Source of the DNA: Pseudonocardia terrae
GTDB lineage: Bacteria > Actinomycetota > Actinomycetes > Mycobacteriales > Pseudonocardiaceae
Length of the DNA: 64,000 nt
Assembly (NCBI RefSeq): GCF_021343995.1
Contig: NZ_JAJTTE010000020.1
Location: 1 to 64,000, forward strand
Reading direction: 5' to 3'
Shown here: in pieces, positions 27,017-36,588 of the stretch
Layout: each line of letters starts with the position of its first letter
How positions within the stretch are numbered: the first letter of the stretch is position 1
Program-made: the position numbers and the translations under genes
Notes under the pieces: model-generated
The model's input: the letters and a program-made list of their open reading frames with translations, nothing else
What the model was told of the DNA's origin: nothing
Databases searched by the model: none

Positions 27017-27900
27017 GTCACGGACTCCAGCGCGTCGTGGTGGACGTGCTGGTCCTCGGCGCCGACGACCACGAGCCGGCCCTGCACCCGCACGACCTCG
27101 ACGTCGGTCCGGTACAGCTCCGAGAGCGTCGCCGACGTCATCACCTCGTCCGGCGTGCCGATCCGGAACCGGCCGCCGACGAGGTAGAGGACCCGGTCGA
27201 CGAGCGGCAGCACCGGGTTGATCTCGTGCGTGACGAACACGACCGCGCTGTCCGCGGTGCGTCGGCGCTCGTCGATCAGCCGGCTCACCGTGCGCTGGCG
27301 GGCGAGGTCGAGCGAGAGCAGCGGCTCGTCGCACAGCAGCACACGCGGATCGCCGACCAGCGCCTGTGCCACGCGCAGCCGCTGCTGCTCGCCGCCGGAG
27401 AGCCGGCCGACGGGGGAGCGGGCGTACGAGGTCGCCCCCACCGCCTCGAGCGCCTCGGCGACCTTCCGCCGCCGGTCCGCCCGGCCGCGCAGGCCGGGAC
27501 CGAACCGGTGCCCGTCCAACCCGAGCCCGACGAGGTCGGCGCCGCGCAACGGCATGTCCTCGGGCAGGGACTTCTGCTGCGGGATGTACCCGATGCCGCC
27601 CGCCCCGCGCCGGGCCGGCTCGCCCGCGATCCGGACCTCCCCGGCGTCGAGCGGCTGGAGGCCGAGCAGCACGCGCAGCAGCGTGGTCTTCCCGGAGCCG
27701 TTCGGGCCCAGGACCGCGAGGAACTCGCCGGGCCGGACGTCGAGGTCCAGGCCCTCCCACAGCACCCGCCGGCCGAACGCGACCCGGGCACCCCGCAGCG
27801 CGACCGCCGCGGTCGGCGCGGTCGGCGCGGCGGAGGACGCTGCCGAGGACCTCTCGGCGGACCCTGCGGGGGGCGTCGGGGTCATGACCTCATTGTTCAT
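27013..27900 (-). CDS. znuC: zinc ABC transporter ATPase
   Basis: A 295-residue ATP-binding subunit. Walker A is GPNGSGKT (65-72), then a Q-loop in GYIPQQKSLPEDMPL, signature LSGGEQQRLRVAQAL and Walker B VLLCDEPLLSLD. The N-terminal 30 residues are Ala/Ser-rich and probably disordered. ATG 27900 overlaps the lipoprotein stop as ATGA. Confidence 0.93.
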   Translation of the reverse strand: MNNEVMTPTPPAGSAERSSAASSAAPTAPTAAVALRGARVAFGRRVLWEGLDLDVRPGEFLAVLGPNGSGKTTLLRVLLGLQPLDAGEVRIAGEPARRGAGGIGYIPQQKSLPEDMPLRGADLVGLGLDGHRFGPGLRGRADRRRKVAEALEAVGATSYARSPVGRLSGGEQQRLRVAQALVGDPRVLLCDEPLLSLDLARQRTVSRLIDERRRTADSAVVFVTHEINPVLPLVDRVLYLVGGRFRIGTPDEVMTSATLSELYRTDVEVVRVQGRLVVVGAEDQHVHHDALESVT

Positions 27901-28877
27901 GCCGCGGCGTTCAGAGCGCCCGCCAGGGCGTCGAGTTGGGTGCCCTGCCAGGTGACGTAGGAGTCGACCCCCTCGGGCAGCGTCTCGCTGACGTCGACCA
28001 CGGGCACGCCCTTGGCCTTGGCCGCCTCCTCGACCTTCTGGGTCGACGGGCTCTCGGTCTGACTGTTGGACACCACGGCCTCGACCGGGTTCGGTCCGTC
28101 GACGACCTGCAGAGTCGAGGCCAGGACGGCGGCCGCCGGGTCGCTGCCCTCCTCGACGGCCGAGCTGAACTCCTCGGGGGTGGCGTTCTGCAGGCCGGCG
28201 GCCTCGGTCAGGTAGAGCGGCACGGGCTCGGTGACGGCGATCCGCTGACCGGAGTGCGCGGTCTTGATCGCGTCGACCTTCTGCTGCAGCCCGTCGAGGC
28301 CGGTGCCGAACTTCTGCGCGTTCGCGGTGTAGGTCGCGGCGTTGGCCGGGTCGGCCGTGCCGAGGTCCTTCGCGATCTCGTCGGCGACCTTCTGCACGGT
28401 CGGCAGGCTGTACCAGACATGCTCGTTGAAGTCGCCGTGGTCGTGGCCGTCCCCGTCCACATGCCCCGCCTCGGGGGCCCCGGGCAGGCCGGAGACCTGC
28501 ACGGCGTCGATCACCGTGGCCTTCGTGCCGGAGGACTCGACGAGCCGGGAGGCGAAGTCGTCGTAGCCCCCGCCGTTGACCACGACGAGCGCCGCCCGGG
28601 CCACGGTCGCGGCGTTGGCCGGCGTGGACTCGTACTCGTGCGGGTCGGCATTCGGCGAGTCGATCAGCGAGGTGACCTGCACGTGGTCGCCGCCGACGGC
28701 GGAGGCGATGCTGCCGTAGACGTCGGTCGAGGCGACGACGGCGACCTTCCCGCCCCCGGCGGACGGTGCGGACCCGGTGCCGCCGGCGTCGGATCCCGAG
28801 CCGCAGGCGGCGAGGGAGAGCAGGCCGGCCGAGCCGAACAGAGTGGCGAGGAAGGTGGTGGCGAGGCGCGTTCTCAT
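27897..28877 (-). CDS. znuA: zinc-binding lipoprotein of the ZnuABC importer
   Basis: A 326-residue cluster A-I metal-binding lipoprotein with a signal peptide ending in lipobox LAAC (Cys25). Metal ligands are expected in DSPNADPHEYESTP and NEHVWYSLPTVQKVADEI, separated by a His/Asp-rich loop (GHVDGDGHDHGDFNEH) typical of zinc rather than manganese proteins. It is the first gene of the operon, with a Zur-like box 43 bp upstream of the start. Confidence 0.93.
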   Translation of the reverse strand: MRTRLATTFLATLFGSAGLLSLAACGSGSDAGGTGSAPSAGGGKVAVVASTDVYGSIASAVGGDHVQVTSLIDSPNADPHEYESTPANAATVARAALVVVNGGGYDDFASRLVESSGTKATVIDAVQVSGLPGAPEAGHVDGDGHDHGDFNEHVWYSLPTVQKVADEIAKDLGTADPANAATYTANAQKFGTGLDGLQQKVDAIKTAHSGQRIAVTEPVPLYLTEAAGLQNATPEEFSSAVEEGSDPAAAVLASTLQVVDGPNPVEAVVSNSQTESPSTQKVEEAAKAKGVPVVDVSETLPEGVDSYVTWQGTQLDALAGALNAAA

Positions 28878-28919
28878 CGTGGGGTCGTGCTCCGTATCAG
28901 GCTGTGCGCATGCTTTTAT

Positions 28920-28934
28920 TGAAAACCGTTGTCA
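28920..28934 (-). promoter_or_regulatory. Zur-like operator upstream of znuA
   Basis: TGAAAAC-C-GTTGTCA is a 7-1-7 inverted repeat with one mismatch, in an AT-rich island otherwise absent from this GC-rich region. It fits the actinobacterial Zur box form (TGAAAA...TTTTCA type) and lies just upstream of znuA, so repression under zinc sufficiency is expected. Confidence 0.75.
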
Positions 28935-29002
28935 CTTCACTCTAGCGGGTGGTGGCGGGCCGGGCTACCGGGTGGCCGCCACGGGCGGCTACCTTTCGTG
29001 AC

Positions 29003-30106
29003 ATGACCGGTTCACCCCACGTCAGACGGCCCGCGACGCTCGCGTCGCTCGCCGCGGAGCTGGGCGTGTCCCGTACCACCGTCTCCAACGCGTACAACCG
29101 CCCCGACCAGCTCTCCGCGCCGCTGCGGGAGAAGGTCCTCGAGGCCGCGCGGCGGCTGGGATACCCCGGCCCGGACCCGGTGGCGCGCTCGCTGCGCACC
29201 CGGCGCGCCGGCGCCGTGGGCCTGCTGCTCACCGAGGCGCTCTCCTACGCCTTCCGCGACCCGGTGGCCACCGGCTTCCTCGAGGGGCTGGCGCTGGCCT
29301 GCGAACAGGCCGGTCAGGGGCTGCTGCTCGTCCCGGTCAGCCCCGAGCACGCCGACGTCGCCGCGGTGCACCAGGCGGGCGTCGACGGGTTCGTCGTCTA
29401 CTCCGTCAGCGAGGACGACCCGCACTTCCGCGCCGTGCTGGAGCGACCGGTGCCCACGGTCGTCTGCGACCAGCCCGTCGGCGTCGAGGGCGTCGACCGG
29501 GTCAGCGTCGCGGACCGCGAGGGCATGCGCGCGCTCGGCGCGCACCTGACCGCCCTGGGGCACCGCGAGATCGGCGTGCTCTGCATGCGGCTCGGGCCGC
29601 AGCGGCACGACGGGCCTGCCGACCTCGTCCGGCAGGAGAACACGTCGTACCCGGTGCAGCGCGAGCGCATCGGCGGGATCCGCGACGCGCTGGTCGACGC
29701 CGGCGTGGACTGGACCGCGGTGCCCGTCGTCGAGCGGTTCGAGCACAGCCCGGAGGCCGGGGCGTCGGCCGCGCGGGAGCTGCTGGCCTCGCACCCCGAC
29801 GTCACCGCGCTCGTCTGCACCTCGGACGTGCTGGCGATCGGCGCGCTGCAGCACGCGGCCGAGGCCGGGATCCCGGTGCCGGACCGGCTCACCGTCACCG
29901 GGTTCGACGGCGTGCCCGAGGCGGAGCGGGTCGGCCTGACGACCGTGCGCCAGCCGGTGCGCCGCAAGGGGCAGGTGGCGGGAGAGCTGCTCCTGCAGCG
30001 CGGCGAGCGCAACAAGCCCAAGCAGATCGTGCTGCCCACCGAGCTCGTCGTCGGTTCCACCAGCGGCCCGGCCACGCGGACGGAGAAGTTCTTCTCGGGC
30101 TGGTGA
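29003..30106 (+). CDS. LacI-family transcriptional regulator
   Basis: A 367-residue repressor-type protein. The N-terminal helix-turn-helix is TLASLAAELGVSRTTVSNAY with hinge KVLEAARRLGYPGPDPVAR. The periplasmic-binding-like ligand domain runs to ALVCTSDVLAIGALQHA and LTVTGFDGVPEAERVGLTT. The ligand is unknown. It is divergent from znuABC with only 125 bp between the starts and convergent with otsB; a sugar effector is plausible but not shown. Confidence 0.92.
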   Translation: MTGSPHVRRPATLASLAAELGVSRTTVSNAYNRPDQLSAPLREKVLEAARRLGYPGPDPVARSLRTRRAGAVGLLLTEALSYAFRDPVATGFLEGLALACEQAGQGLLLVPVSPEHADVAAVHQAGVDGFVVYSVSEDDPHFRAVLERPVPTVVCDQPVGVEGVDRVSVADREGMRALGAHLTALGHREIGVLCMRLGPQRHDGPADLVRQENTSYPVQRERIGGIRDALVDAGVDWTAVPVVERFEHSPEAGASAARELLASHPDVTALVCTSDVLAIGALQHAAEAGIPVPDRLTVTGFDGVPEAERVGLTTVRQPVRRKGQVAGELLLQRGERNKPKQIVLPTELVVGSTSGPATRTEKFFSGW

Positions 30107-30160
30107 GCGCGCCCGCTCAGCCCGCCCGGCCTACGGCGTCGGCCGTCGGGAGCTCGGTCT

Positions 30161-30958
30161 TCACCCGGGCCGGCGGGCGCGCGCGAGCGTCCGCAGCACG
30201 GTCGTGACCGCCTCCGGATCGGCGACGCGGTGTTCCGCCGCCGTGTCCCCCTCGCCGACCTTCACCCCGACGTCGCCCGGGCGGAGGCGGGTGAACACGG
30301 ACTCGTCCGTCACGTCGTCGCCGGTGAAGAACACGGCGTCGGCACCGAGCCGTTCGCGCAGCACCTCGACCGCCGCGCCCTTGCTGACCTGCAGGACGGC
30401 GAGGTCGATGACCGCCTTGCCCTCCGTGGAGTCCACGCCCTCCCACGCGCCGGGCCCGGCCCGGACGGCGTCGAGCACCCGGGTGCCGACCTCCGGTGCG
30501 GCGTTGCGCACGTGCACCGCGACCCCGGCCGGCTTGTGCTCCAGGGTCACGCCGATCTCGCCCTCGACCAGGTCGACGAGGGCGAGGGTGAGCTTCTCCT
30601 TCAGGTCCTGCTGCTCGGGGCCGAGGAGGGAGCCGTCGCCGTCGGTGAGGCCCGGCCCGTACTCGCCGCCGTGGCTGCCGACCATGTGGACCGGCTCGGT
30701 GAAGCCGGAGACGGCGCCCAGGTCCGTCAGGCCGCGTCCCGACAGCAGGACGACGGTGGTGCCCGGAGCCCCGGCGAGCTCGCGGACCGCGGCGGCCGAG
30801 TCCGGCAGGGGCCGGGCGTCCGAGGGCACGGGCACGATCGGGGCCAGCACGCCGTCGAAGTCCAGGGCGACGAGCAGGGTGCCGGCCTCGCCGAGCCGGT
30901 CGAGCGCGGCGGACAGGGCCGGGTCCAGCCCGTCGGACGGCCGGGCAGGCTCAGCCAT
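30161..30958 (-). CDS. otsB: trehalose-6-phosphate phosphatase
   Basis: A 265-residue HAD-superfamily phosphatase completing trehalose synthesis. Motif I is [14 protein letters not shown], with the LSGRGLTDL motif, the cap region and motif [15 protein letters not shown]. It overlaps the end of otsA by 8 bp, so the two steps are coupled. Confidence 0.93.
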   Translation of the reverse strand: MAEPARPSDGLDPALSAALDRLGEAGTLLVALDFDGVLAPIVPVPSDARPLPDSAAAVRELAGAPGTTVVLLSGRGLTDLGAVSGFTEPVHMVGSHGGEYGPGLTDGDGSLLGPEQQDLKEKLTLALVDLVEGEIGVTLEHKPAGVAVHVRNAAPEVGTRVLDAVRAGPGAWEGVDSTEGKAVIDLAVLQVSKGAAVEVLRERLGADAVFFTGDDVTDESVFTRLRPGDVGVKVGEGDTAAEHRVADPEAVTTVLRTLARARRPG

Positions 30959-32378
30959 CGGCGGGCTCCAGGCCCAGCGCGGCGAGGAACGACCGGGCCC
31001 ACCGGTCCACGTCGTGCGTCATGACCTGCTTGCGCAGTGACCGCATCCGCTTGCGGCCCTCCTCCGGCGGCATCGTCAGCGCCGCGTGGAGCGCCTCCTT
31101 CACCCCGTCCGTGTCGTGCGGGTTGACCAGCAGGGCGCTGGTCAGCTCGGCCGCGGCGCCCGCGAACTCGGACAGCACCAGCGTGCCGCCGAGGTCGTGG
31201 CGGCAGGCCACGTACTCCTTGGCGACGAGGTTCATCCCGTCGCGCAGGGGCGTGACCAGCATGACGTCCGCGGCCAGGAAGAAGGAGGCCAGCTCCTCCC
31301 GGGGGAGGGACTGGTGCAGGTAGTGCACGGCGGGGTGGCCGACCTTCGCGAACTCGCCGTTGATCCGGCCGACGGAGAGCTCGATGTCGTCGCGCATCCG
31401 CTGGTAGTGCTCCACACGCTCCCGGCTCGGCGTGGCGAGCTGGATCATCACCGCGTCCTCGGCGGTGATCCGGCCCTCCTCCAGGAGCTCGTGGAAGGCG
31501 CGCAGCCGGACGTCGATGCCCTTGGTGTAGTCCAGCCGGTCGACCCCGAGGACGATCTTCTTCGGGGTGCCCAGGTCCTCGCGGATCTGCGCCGCCCGCT
31601 TGACCACGGCGTCCGTGCGGGAGAGCTGGTCGAGGTGCGCCGAGTCGATGGAGATCGGGAAGGCGCCGAGCTTCACGGTGCGCCGCCCGACCGTGACCTC
31701 GTTGCGGTTGCGGACGGCCCCGGCGCCGGCGAGGCGCGTGGCGAGCCAGCGGAAGTTCCGCACGCCGCCCGCGGTGTGGAAGCCGATGACGTCCGCGCCG
31801 AGCAGGCCCTCGACGATCCGGGTCCGCCACGGCAGCTGCATGAACAGCTCGGTGGGCGGGAACGGGATGTGCAGGAAGAAGCCGATCCGCAGGTCGGGAC
31901 GCAGGTCGCGGAGCATCCCCGGCATCAGCTGCAGCTGGTAGTCCTGGATCCAGACGGTGGCGTTCTCGGCGGCGACCTTCGCGGTGTAGTCGGCGAAGCG
32001 CCGGTTGACCTTCAGGTACGCCTGCCACCAGTGCCGATGGAATGCCGGCGGGGCCACGACGTCGTGGTACAGCGGCCAGAGCGTGCCGTTGGAGAAACCC
32101 TCGTAGTAGTTCTCGACCTCCTCCGCCGAGAGGCCGACGGGGTGCAGCTGCAGGCCGTCCTCCACGAGCGGGCCCACGTCCGCGTCGGGCACCCCGGGCC
32201 AGCCGATCCAGGCGCCGTCCCGGGCGCGCAGCATGGGCTCGAGGGCCGTGACCAGGCCGCCGGGGCTGCGCTTCCAGCGCTTGCTCCCGTCGGGCAGCTT
32301 CTCCAGGTCCACGGGCAGCCGGTTCGCCACGACCACGAAATCGGGCGGGGGAAGCTCGGACGTACTGTTGCTGGCCAC
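30951..32378 (-). CDS. otsA: trehalose-6-phosphate synthase
   Basis: A 475-residue GT20 glycosyltransferase making trehalose-6-phosphate from a nucleotide-glucose and glucose-6-phosphate. Visible are [13 protein letters not shown], the acceptor-site motifs [16 protein letters not shown] and [27 protein letters not shown] and the donor-binding [20 protein letters not shown] 32378 follows GAGGAGG. otsB follows with an 8-bp overlap. Confidence 0.95.
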   Translation of the reverse strand: MASNSTSELPPPDFVVVANRLPVDLEKLPDGSKRWKRSPGGLVTALEPMLRARDGAWIGWPGVPDADVGPLVEDGLQLHPVGLSAEEVENYYEGFSNGTLWPLYHDVVAPPAFHRHWWQAYLKVNRRFADYTAKVAAENATVWIQDYQLQLMPGMLRDLRPDLRIGFFLHIPFPPTELFMQLPWRTRIVEGLLGADVIGFHTAGGVRNFRWLATRLAGAGAVRNRNEVTVGRRTVKLGAFPISIDSAHLDQLSRTDAVVKRAAQIREDLGTPKKIVLGVDRLDYTKGIDVRLRAFHELLEEGRITAEDAVMIQLATPSRERVEHYQRMRDDIELSVGRINGEFAKVGHPAVHYLHQSLPREELASFFLAADVMLVTPLRDGMNLVAKEYVACRHDLGGTLVLSEFAGAAAELTSALLVNPHDTDGVKEALHAALTMPPEEGRKRMRSLRKQVMTHDVDRWARSFLAALGLEPADG

Positions 32379-32434
32379 CTGATCCTCCTCGCGCCGCCGG
32401 CGCGGCCGGCGCCTGCGGATCCTCGTGGAGAACC

Positions 32435-33886
32435 CTACTGACCGCCGGGCAGGTTCGCGGGCTCCGATTCGTCGACGTCGGCGGTCGTCGCGGGCTCGGT
32501 GTCGTCCGTCGCCCTGCGCAGCCGTGGCCGGGCGAGGAACTCCCCGAACGTCACGCCGGCGGCCAGCGCCAGGCCGATGGCCAGTGCGAGCGTGACGGTG
32601 ACCAGGCCTTCGGACAGCCCCTCGACCGCGAGCTGGTAGAAGCCGCGGTAGGCGGTCAGACCGGGCAGCAGCGGCGTGACACCGGCGAGCGTCACGACCA
32701 GCGAGGACACCTGACGGGTCCGGCGCAGCAGCCCCGCCCCGATGCCGATCACGATCGCCGAGATCCCCGTCGCGGCCACCGGCCCGATGCCCGAGTACTG
32801 GTTCAGCGCGCTGTAGACACCCCAGCTGAGCGCACCCGTCCCGGCCGCGAAGAGCAGGGCGCGCAACGGCGCGTAGCCCGCCAGGGCGTAGCCGGCGGCG
32901 GCCACCGCACCCGCGAGGAGCGCCAACGTGAAGCGCCCGACGCTCGCCGACACGGTGCCCGCGACGTCGAGCGCGACGCCGACCGCGAAACCCAGCTTCA
33001 GGCCCAGCACGACTCCGGTCAGCAGGCCCGCCGACAGAAGTGTGATTTCCGCGACCCTGCCGGCCGCGGTGACGTAGTAGCCGGAGATCGCGTCCTGCAC
33101 GGTGCCGACCACCGACAGCCCGGACAGCAGCACGGTGATCGACGACGCGACGACGAGCGACGGCCGGGTGCCCGGCGGGAACAGCCCCAGCGCGAACAGC
33201 CCGATCGTCACGGTCGTGGCCAGCAGACCCCCCGTGACCTGCTGGAAGAAGGCGGGCAGGCCCCACCGGTTGAGGATCCGGCCGATGCGGTCGATCGCGC
33301 CCGTGACCAGGAAGGCGGTGATCGCCGTCACGACCCCGCCCCCGAGCAGGATCGCGATCGAGCCGGCCAGCGCGCCCCAGCCCGCCGTCGCCGTCCAGCG
33401 CGGGTAGGGGTGGCGGGCGTTCACCGCGTCGTCGAGCTCGCGGGCCGCGGCCCGCACGTCGAGCCGGCCCTCCACCACGGCGTCGACCACGGCGTCGACG
33501 GCCGCGAGCCGGGTCAGGTCCAGCGTCTTGTACTTGACCAGCCGCATCGACGTGACCGGCGAGGCCGCGTTGCCGCGGTGGCAGCAGATCGTGATGGACG
33601 TGAACGTGATGTCCACGTCCACCGCCGGCAGGCCGCAGATCTCCGCGAGCCGCAGCATGAGGTCGGTGACCACGCCGACGCTCTCCCCGCTGGACAGCTG
33701 CACCTCGCCGACCCGCATGCAGAAGTCGAGGACCTCCTGCGTCCGGGCGTCGTCGGGCACCTGCGGCCCGACCATGAGCATGGGCAACGTCGGCGGACCC
33801 GCCGCGAGAAGTCGACGGGCGTCGCGTTTCAGCGTCGCCCGGAGCCGGTTCGCCAGCCGCTCGGCGGGGTTGAGCTCGTCCACCAC
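32435..33886 (-). CDS. thrE: threonine/serine exporter (ThrE) family protein
   Basis: A 483-residue membrane protein. The N-terminal ThrE domain has [20 protein letters not shown] and [12 protein letters not shown], and about ten hydrophobic helices follow in the DUF1212/ThrE_2 arrangement, including [20 protein letters not shown]. The length matches corynebacterial ThrE. It probably exports threonine/serine or small peptides; substrate is by family only. Tandem GTG codons begin the gene. It lies upstream of otsA by 56 bp and 65 bp from the tRNA on the other strand. Confidence 0.85.
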   Translation of the reverse strand: MVDELNPAERLANRLRATLKRDARRLLAAGPPTLPMLMVGPQVPDDARTQEVLDFCMRVGEVQLSSGESVGVVTDLMLRLAEICGLPAVDVDITFTSITICCHRGNAASPVTSMRLVKYKTLDLTRLAAVDAVVDAVVEGRLDVRAAARELDDAVNARHPYPRWTATAGWGALAGSIAILLGGGVVTAITAFLVTGAIDRIGRILNRWGLPAFFQQVTGGLLATTVTIGLFALGLFPPGTRPSLVVASSITVLLSGLSVVGTVQDAISGYYVTAAGRVAEITLLSAGLLTGVVLGLKLGFAVGVALDVAGTVSASVGRFTLALLAGAVAAAGYALAGYAPLRALLFAAGTGALSWGVYSALNQYSGIGPVAATGISAIVIGIGAGLLRRTRQVSSLVVTLAGVTPLLPGLTAYRGFYQLAVEGLSEGLVTVTLALAIGLALAAGVTFGEFLARPRLRRATDDTEPATTADVDESEPANLPGGQ

Positions 33887-33951
33887 AGGGCAAGGCTGCC
33901 AAACGACCGCGGCGCTCTACGATGTGGGCTGCCGGGCGTGAGTCCGGTGGT

Positions 33952-34023
33952 GCCGGTGTAGCTCAGTGGTAGAGCAACTGTCTTGTAAACAGTAGGTCGT
34001 CGGTTCGATCCCGACCTCCGGCT
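33952..34023 (+). tRNA. tRNA-Thr (anticodon UGU)
   Basis: The cloverleaf reads: acceptor GCCGGTG/CTCCGGC, D arm GCTC..GAGC, anticodon arm ACTGT-CTTGTAA-ACAGT with anticodon TGT, and T arm GTCGG-TTCGATC-CCGAC. CCA is not encoded. Acceptor position 6-67 is a T-T mismatch. The integrase gene begins 93 bp downstream, so the 3' half is the likely attachment site. Confidence 0.95.
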
Positions 34024-34070
34024 CAGCGCCTGACCAGCAGCGTCGCTTCGCTCAGCCAGAGCCGGACCGA

Positions 34071-34092
34071 CGTCATGACATCATTCGTGACG
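34071..34092. promoter_or_regulatory. inverted repeat CGTCA-N12-TGACG between tRNA and integrase
   Basis: Two 5-bp arms flank a GTCATGAC palindrome start, just before the integrase gene. It may be an integrase arm site or an operator. The core GTCA-type sequence also occurs in the repeats at 42011-42040 next to the XRE regulator gene. Confidence 0.35.
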
Positions 34093-34115
34093 CGAGTCGT
34101 GCTTAGTTGCTCTGC

Positions 34116-35624
34116 ATGACGCGGGCGACGGGTGGGAAGCGGCGAGCACGCGGCGGCATCGACACGTTGCCAAGCGGGGCCCTCCGGGTGCGGGTCTACG
34201 CCGGTATCGACCCAGTGACGAAGCGACGTCACTACCTCACCGAGATCGTCCCGAGGGGTCCTCGCGCGGACCGCGAGGCCGAGGCCGCACTCAACCGGCT
34301 GCTCGCGGAGGTCGACGAGCGGCGGAACCCGCGGACGGGCGCCACCATCGACCAGCTCCTCGAGAAGTACATGGCCCAGTTCGACGGAGCGCCCAACACC
34401 TTCGAGCTCTACACCGGGCACATCAAGAACCACATCTCCCCGCTGCTCGGATCGACGAAGGTCGGCTACCTCGACCCGGAGATGCTGGACGCCCTATACG
34501 CCGAGCTGCGTCGCTGCCGGCTGCACTGCAAGCGGCAACGGGGCCTCATCGACCACCGGACAGCGCGGGAGCACACCTGCGACGAGCGCTGCAAGCCCCA
34601 TCGCTGCAAGCCGCTCGCACGGTCGACGGTCCGGCAGATCCACTTCATCCTCTCGGGAGCTTTTCGCAAGGCGAAGAGGTGGCGCTGGGTCGCGGTGAAC
34701 CCATGCGAGATGGCCGAGCCGCCGCCGGCTTCCGCTCCCAACCCGCAGCCGCCTACGGCGGCGGAGTCCGCAGCCATCGTCAGCGCCGCGTGGGAGGACC
34801 CGGAGTGGGGAATCTTCGTCTGGGTGGCCATGACGACCGGGGCGCGCCGCGGCGAGCTCTGCGCGATCCGCTGGTCGGCAGTGAACCTCGAAGAGGGCCG
34901 GGAGTCGATCTGGCTGCGCCATGCCGTCCGCAAGGAGGGTGACGTCCTCGCTGAGGCGGAGCTGAAGACCCACCAGCAGCGTCGGATCGCGCTTGACGCT
35001 GAGACCGCGATGCTCCTACGCGAGCTCCGCGACCGGCGTCAGCAGCAGGCGCGAAGCCTCGGCTTCGAGCTCCCACGAGACGCCTTCGTCTTCTCCCACG
35101 ACCCAGACGGCTCGACGCACCTCCGACCGGACGGAGTGACGCAGCGCTACGAGCGCCTCGTGAAACGCCTCGGTATCCACACGACCATCCACAAGCTGCG
35201 CCACTACTCCGCGACCGAGCTCATCCTGGCCGGTGTCGACGTCAAGACGGTCGCTGGCCGCCTTGGCCATGGCGGAGGCGGCACTACGACGCTGAAGACC
35301 TACACCGCCTGGGTGGCGGAAGCAGACCAGCGCGCGGCAGGCGGCTTCGCGGCCCGCATGCCGAAGCGTCCTGTCGAGTTGAGTGAGGCTGAACGCATCA
35401 TGTCCCGGCCGCGGTTCCCGTATGAGCGGGTCGCAGCGGACGTCGTGAGCCAGATCCTGCGCGGTGAGCTTCTCCTGGACCAGAGCCCCGCCCTTGACGC
35501 CATGATGATTCGCCACCGCGTCTCGCTAGCCACGGCCAAGCGTGGAGCCGTCCTTGCGCGAGCGTCAGCGCCGAACATCATCGCTGCCCGACGCGAAGGC
35601 CAGGACGATCTCGAGGCGGGGTAG
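34116..35624 (+). CDS. tyrosine integrase with a C-terminal GntR-like DNA-binding tail
   Basis: A 502-residue site-specific recombinase. The catalytic set is R244 (TGARRGEL), K in the beta-turn region, H359-x-x-R362 (IHKLRHYSAT), H385 (LGHGGGG) and Y396 (LKTYTAW). A Cys/His-rich insert at 134-164 (C134, C138, C155, C159, C164) could bind zinc and is shared with related actinobacterial integrases. After the catalytic domain, residues about 433-490 (FPYERVAADVVSQILRGELL, then RHRVSLATAKRGAVL) look like a GntR-type winged helix. Start ATG 34116 has no clear ribosome binding site; TTG 34107 is an alternative. It lies directly after tRNA-Thr. Confidence 0.92.
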   Translation: MTRATGGKRRARGGIDTLPSGALRVRVYAGIDPVTKRRHYLTEIVPRGPRADREAEAALNRLLAEVDERRNPRTGATIDQLLEKYMAQFDGAPNTFELYTGHIKNHISPLLGSTKVGYLDPEMLDALYAELRRCRLHCKRQRGLIDHRTAREHTCDERCKPHRCKPLARSTVRQIHFILSGAFRKAKRWRWVAVNPCEMAEPPPASAPNPQPPTAAESAAIVSAAWEDPEWGIFVWVAMTTGARRGELCAIRWSAVNLEEGRESIWLRHAVRKEGDVLAEAELKTHQQRRIALDAETAMLLRELRDRRQQQARSLGFELPRDAFVFSHDPDGSTHLRPDGVTQRYERLVKRLGIHTTIHKLRHYSATELILAGVDVKTVAGRLGHGGGGTTTLKTYTAWVAEADQRAAGGFAARMPKRPVELSEAERIMSRPRFPYERVAADVVSQILRGELLLDQSPALDAMMIRHRVSLATAKRGAVLARASAPNIIAARREGQDDLEAG

Positions 35625-35924
35625 CCGGCAGACAAGATACCGGGCGGGGCGGTACACCAGGGACCACGGCGACCTCGGGGTTGGGGCTCAGCATGGGCTC
35701 GGTCTGTTCAACTGAGCTGGACAGAAGTTGGAAGAGGTGCGGGGACACCGAACCATGTCATCCCCTGCTGGCGTCCGGGGACGAGTCAGAGCCTCTGGAC
35801 CGCCGCTCGAGCGGCGTCCGTCGCGGCGAACTCTGGGGGTCTGCGTCGAGTCGGTAGGCTTCACCCCAGCTTGCGAGACCCCCGGCTCCAGGGTGCCGCG
35901 AGCCCGGCTGAGCATGGGCGACTG
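35625..35924. other. non-coding stretch after the integrase
   Basis: No supported gene. CGACCTCGGGGTTGGGGCTC near 35673 faintly resembles the tRNA 3' end with an insertion, too weak to call an attachment site. Confidence 0.3.
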
Positions 35925-36345
35925 TGCCCTGGAGACCCACCAGCAACGGCCCCATCGGCCTCGACGCCGAGACCGCACCTCTTCGGAAGGAGCAGATGGC
36001 CCGCCTCAGGCCTTCTGCCAGCAGCTGGCACGAGGCTGTGCCCCGACGCCTACTCCTTCTCGGGCGCCCAACCGGCTCGACATTCATAACCCCGGACAGC
36101 GTGACCAGGGGCATGCCCGCAGTGTGACCGCCTCGGCATCGACACCAGCCTCCAGGAGTTCGCCGGTGACTCGGCGACGAACTCATCGCTGCCGGGGCGA
36201 CCCTCGAACCGTGGCCGGTCGACTGGCCCATGGAGAGAGGTAAGACAACACTCACGACGAACACCGCCTGGTGTCTGAGGCACACCAGCGAGCCGCGCAC
36301 GGCTTGGGGTCCGGGATGCCGAAGCGGCCCGAGCGACCGCGGGAT
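35925..36345 (+). pseudogene. decayed second integrase, paralogue of the intact one
   Basis: Patches align in order with the intact integrase but in shifting frames: LETHQQR then IGLDAETAPLRKEQMARLR (compare LKTHQQRRIALDAETAMLLR), PTGSTFITPDSVTRG (compare PDGSTHLRPDGVTQR), DNA CCTCGGCATCGACACCAGCC (compare the HKLRHYSAT region start), and AHQRAAHGLGSGMPKRP (compare ADQRAAGGFAARMPKRP). The catalytic His-Arg box and the tyrosine region are frameshifted. Between 36346 and 36588 I see no gene. It indicates an older insertion at this site. Confidence 0.75.
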
Positions 36346-36588
36346 CCCAACCTGGTCCTCCCGCACATGCGACAGCTCGACATAGTGAGGCGCGAGGCCA
36401 ACGGGGACTGGCTGACCGAGGGGAGGGGGATACGGGGCGGTCGAGCACTTCGACTACGCCGTCCCTGCGGCTCAAGTTCTCCTGGTCTCGCCGAGCCACC
36501 CGACTCCTGGCCCTTCCGACCAGGCGCCGCCCACACAGTTTCATCCGGTTGATACCTTGCGGCTCTGGCACGGGGAGGAGTCGACCGG

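Noticed and set aside
30951-33902. 983-codon minus-strand frame as a fused protein
   Set aside because: Only the last 475 codons (otsA) are real; the first half is the wrong frame of thrE. GTG 32378 has its own GAGGAGG.
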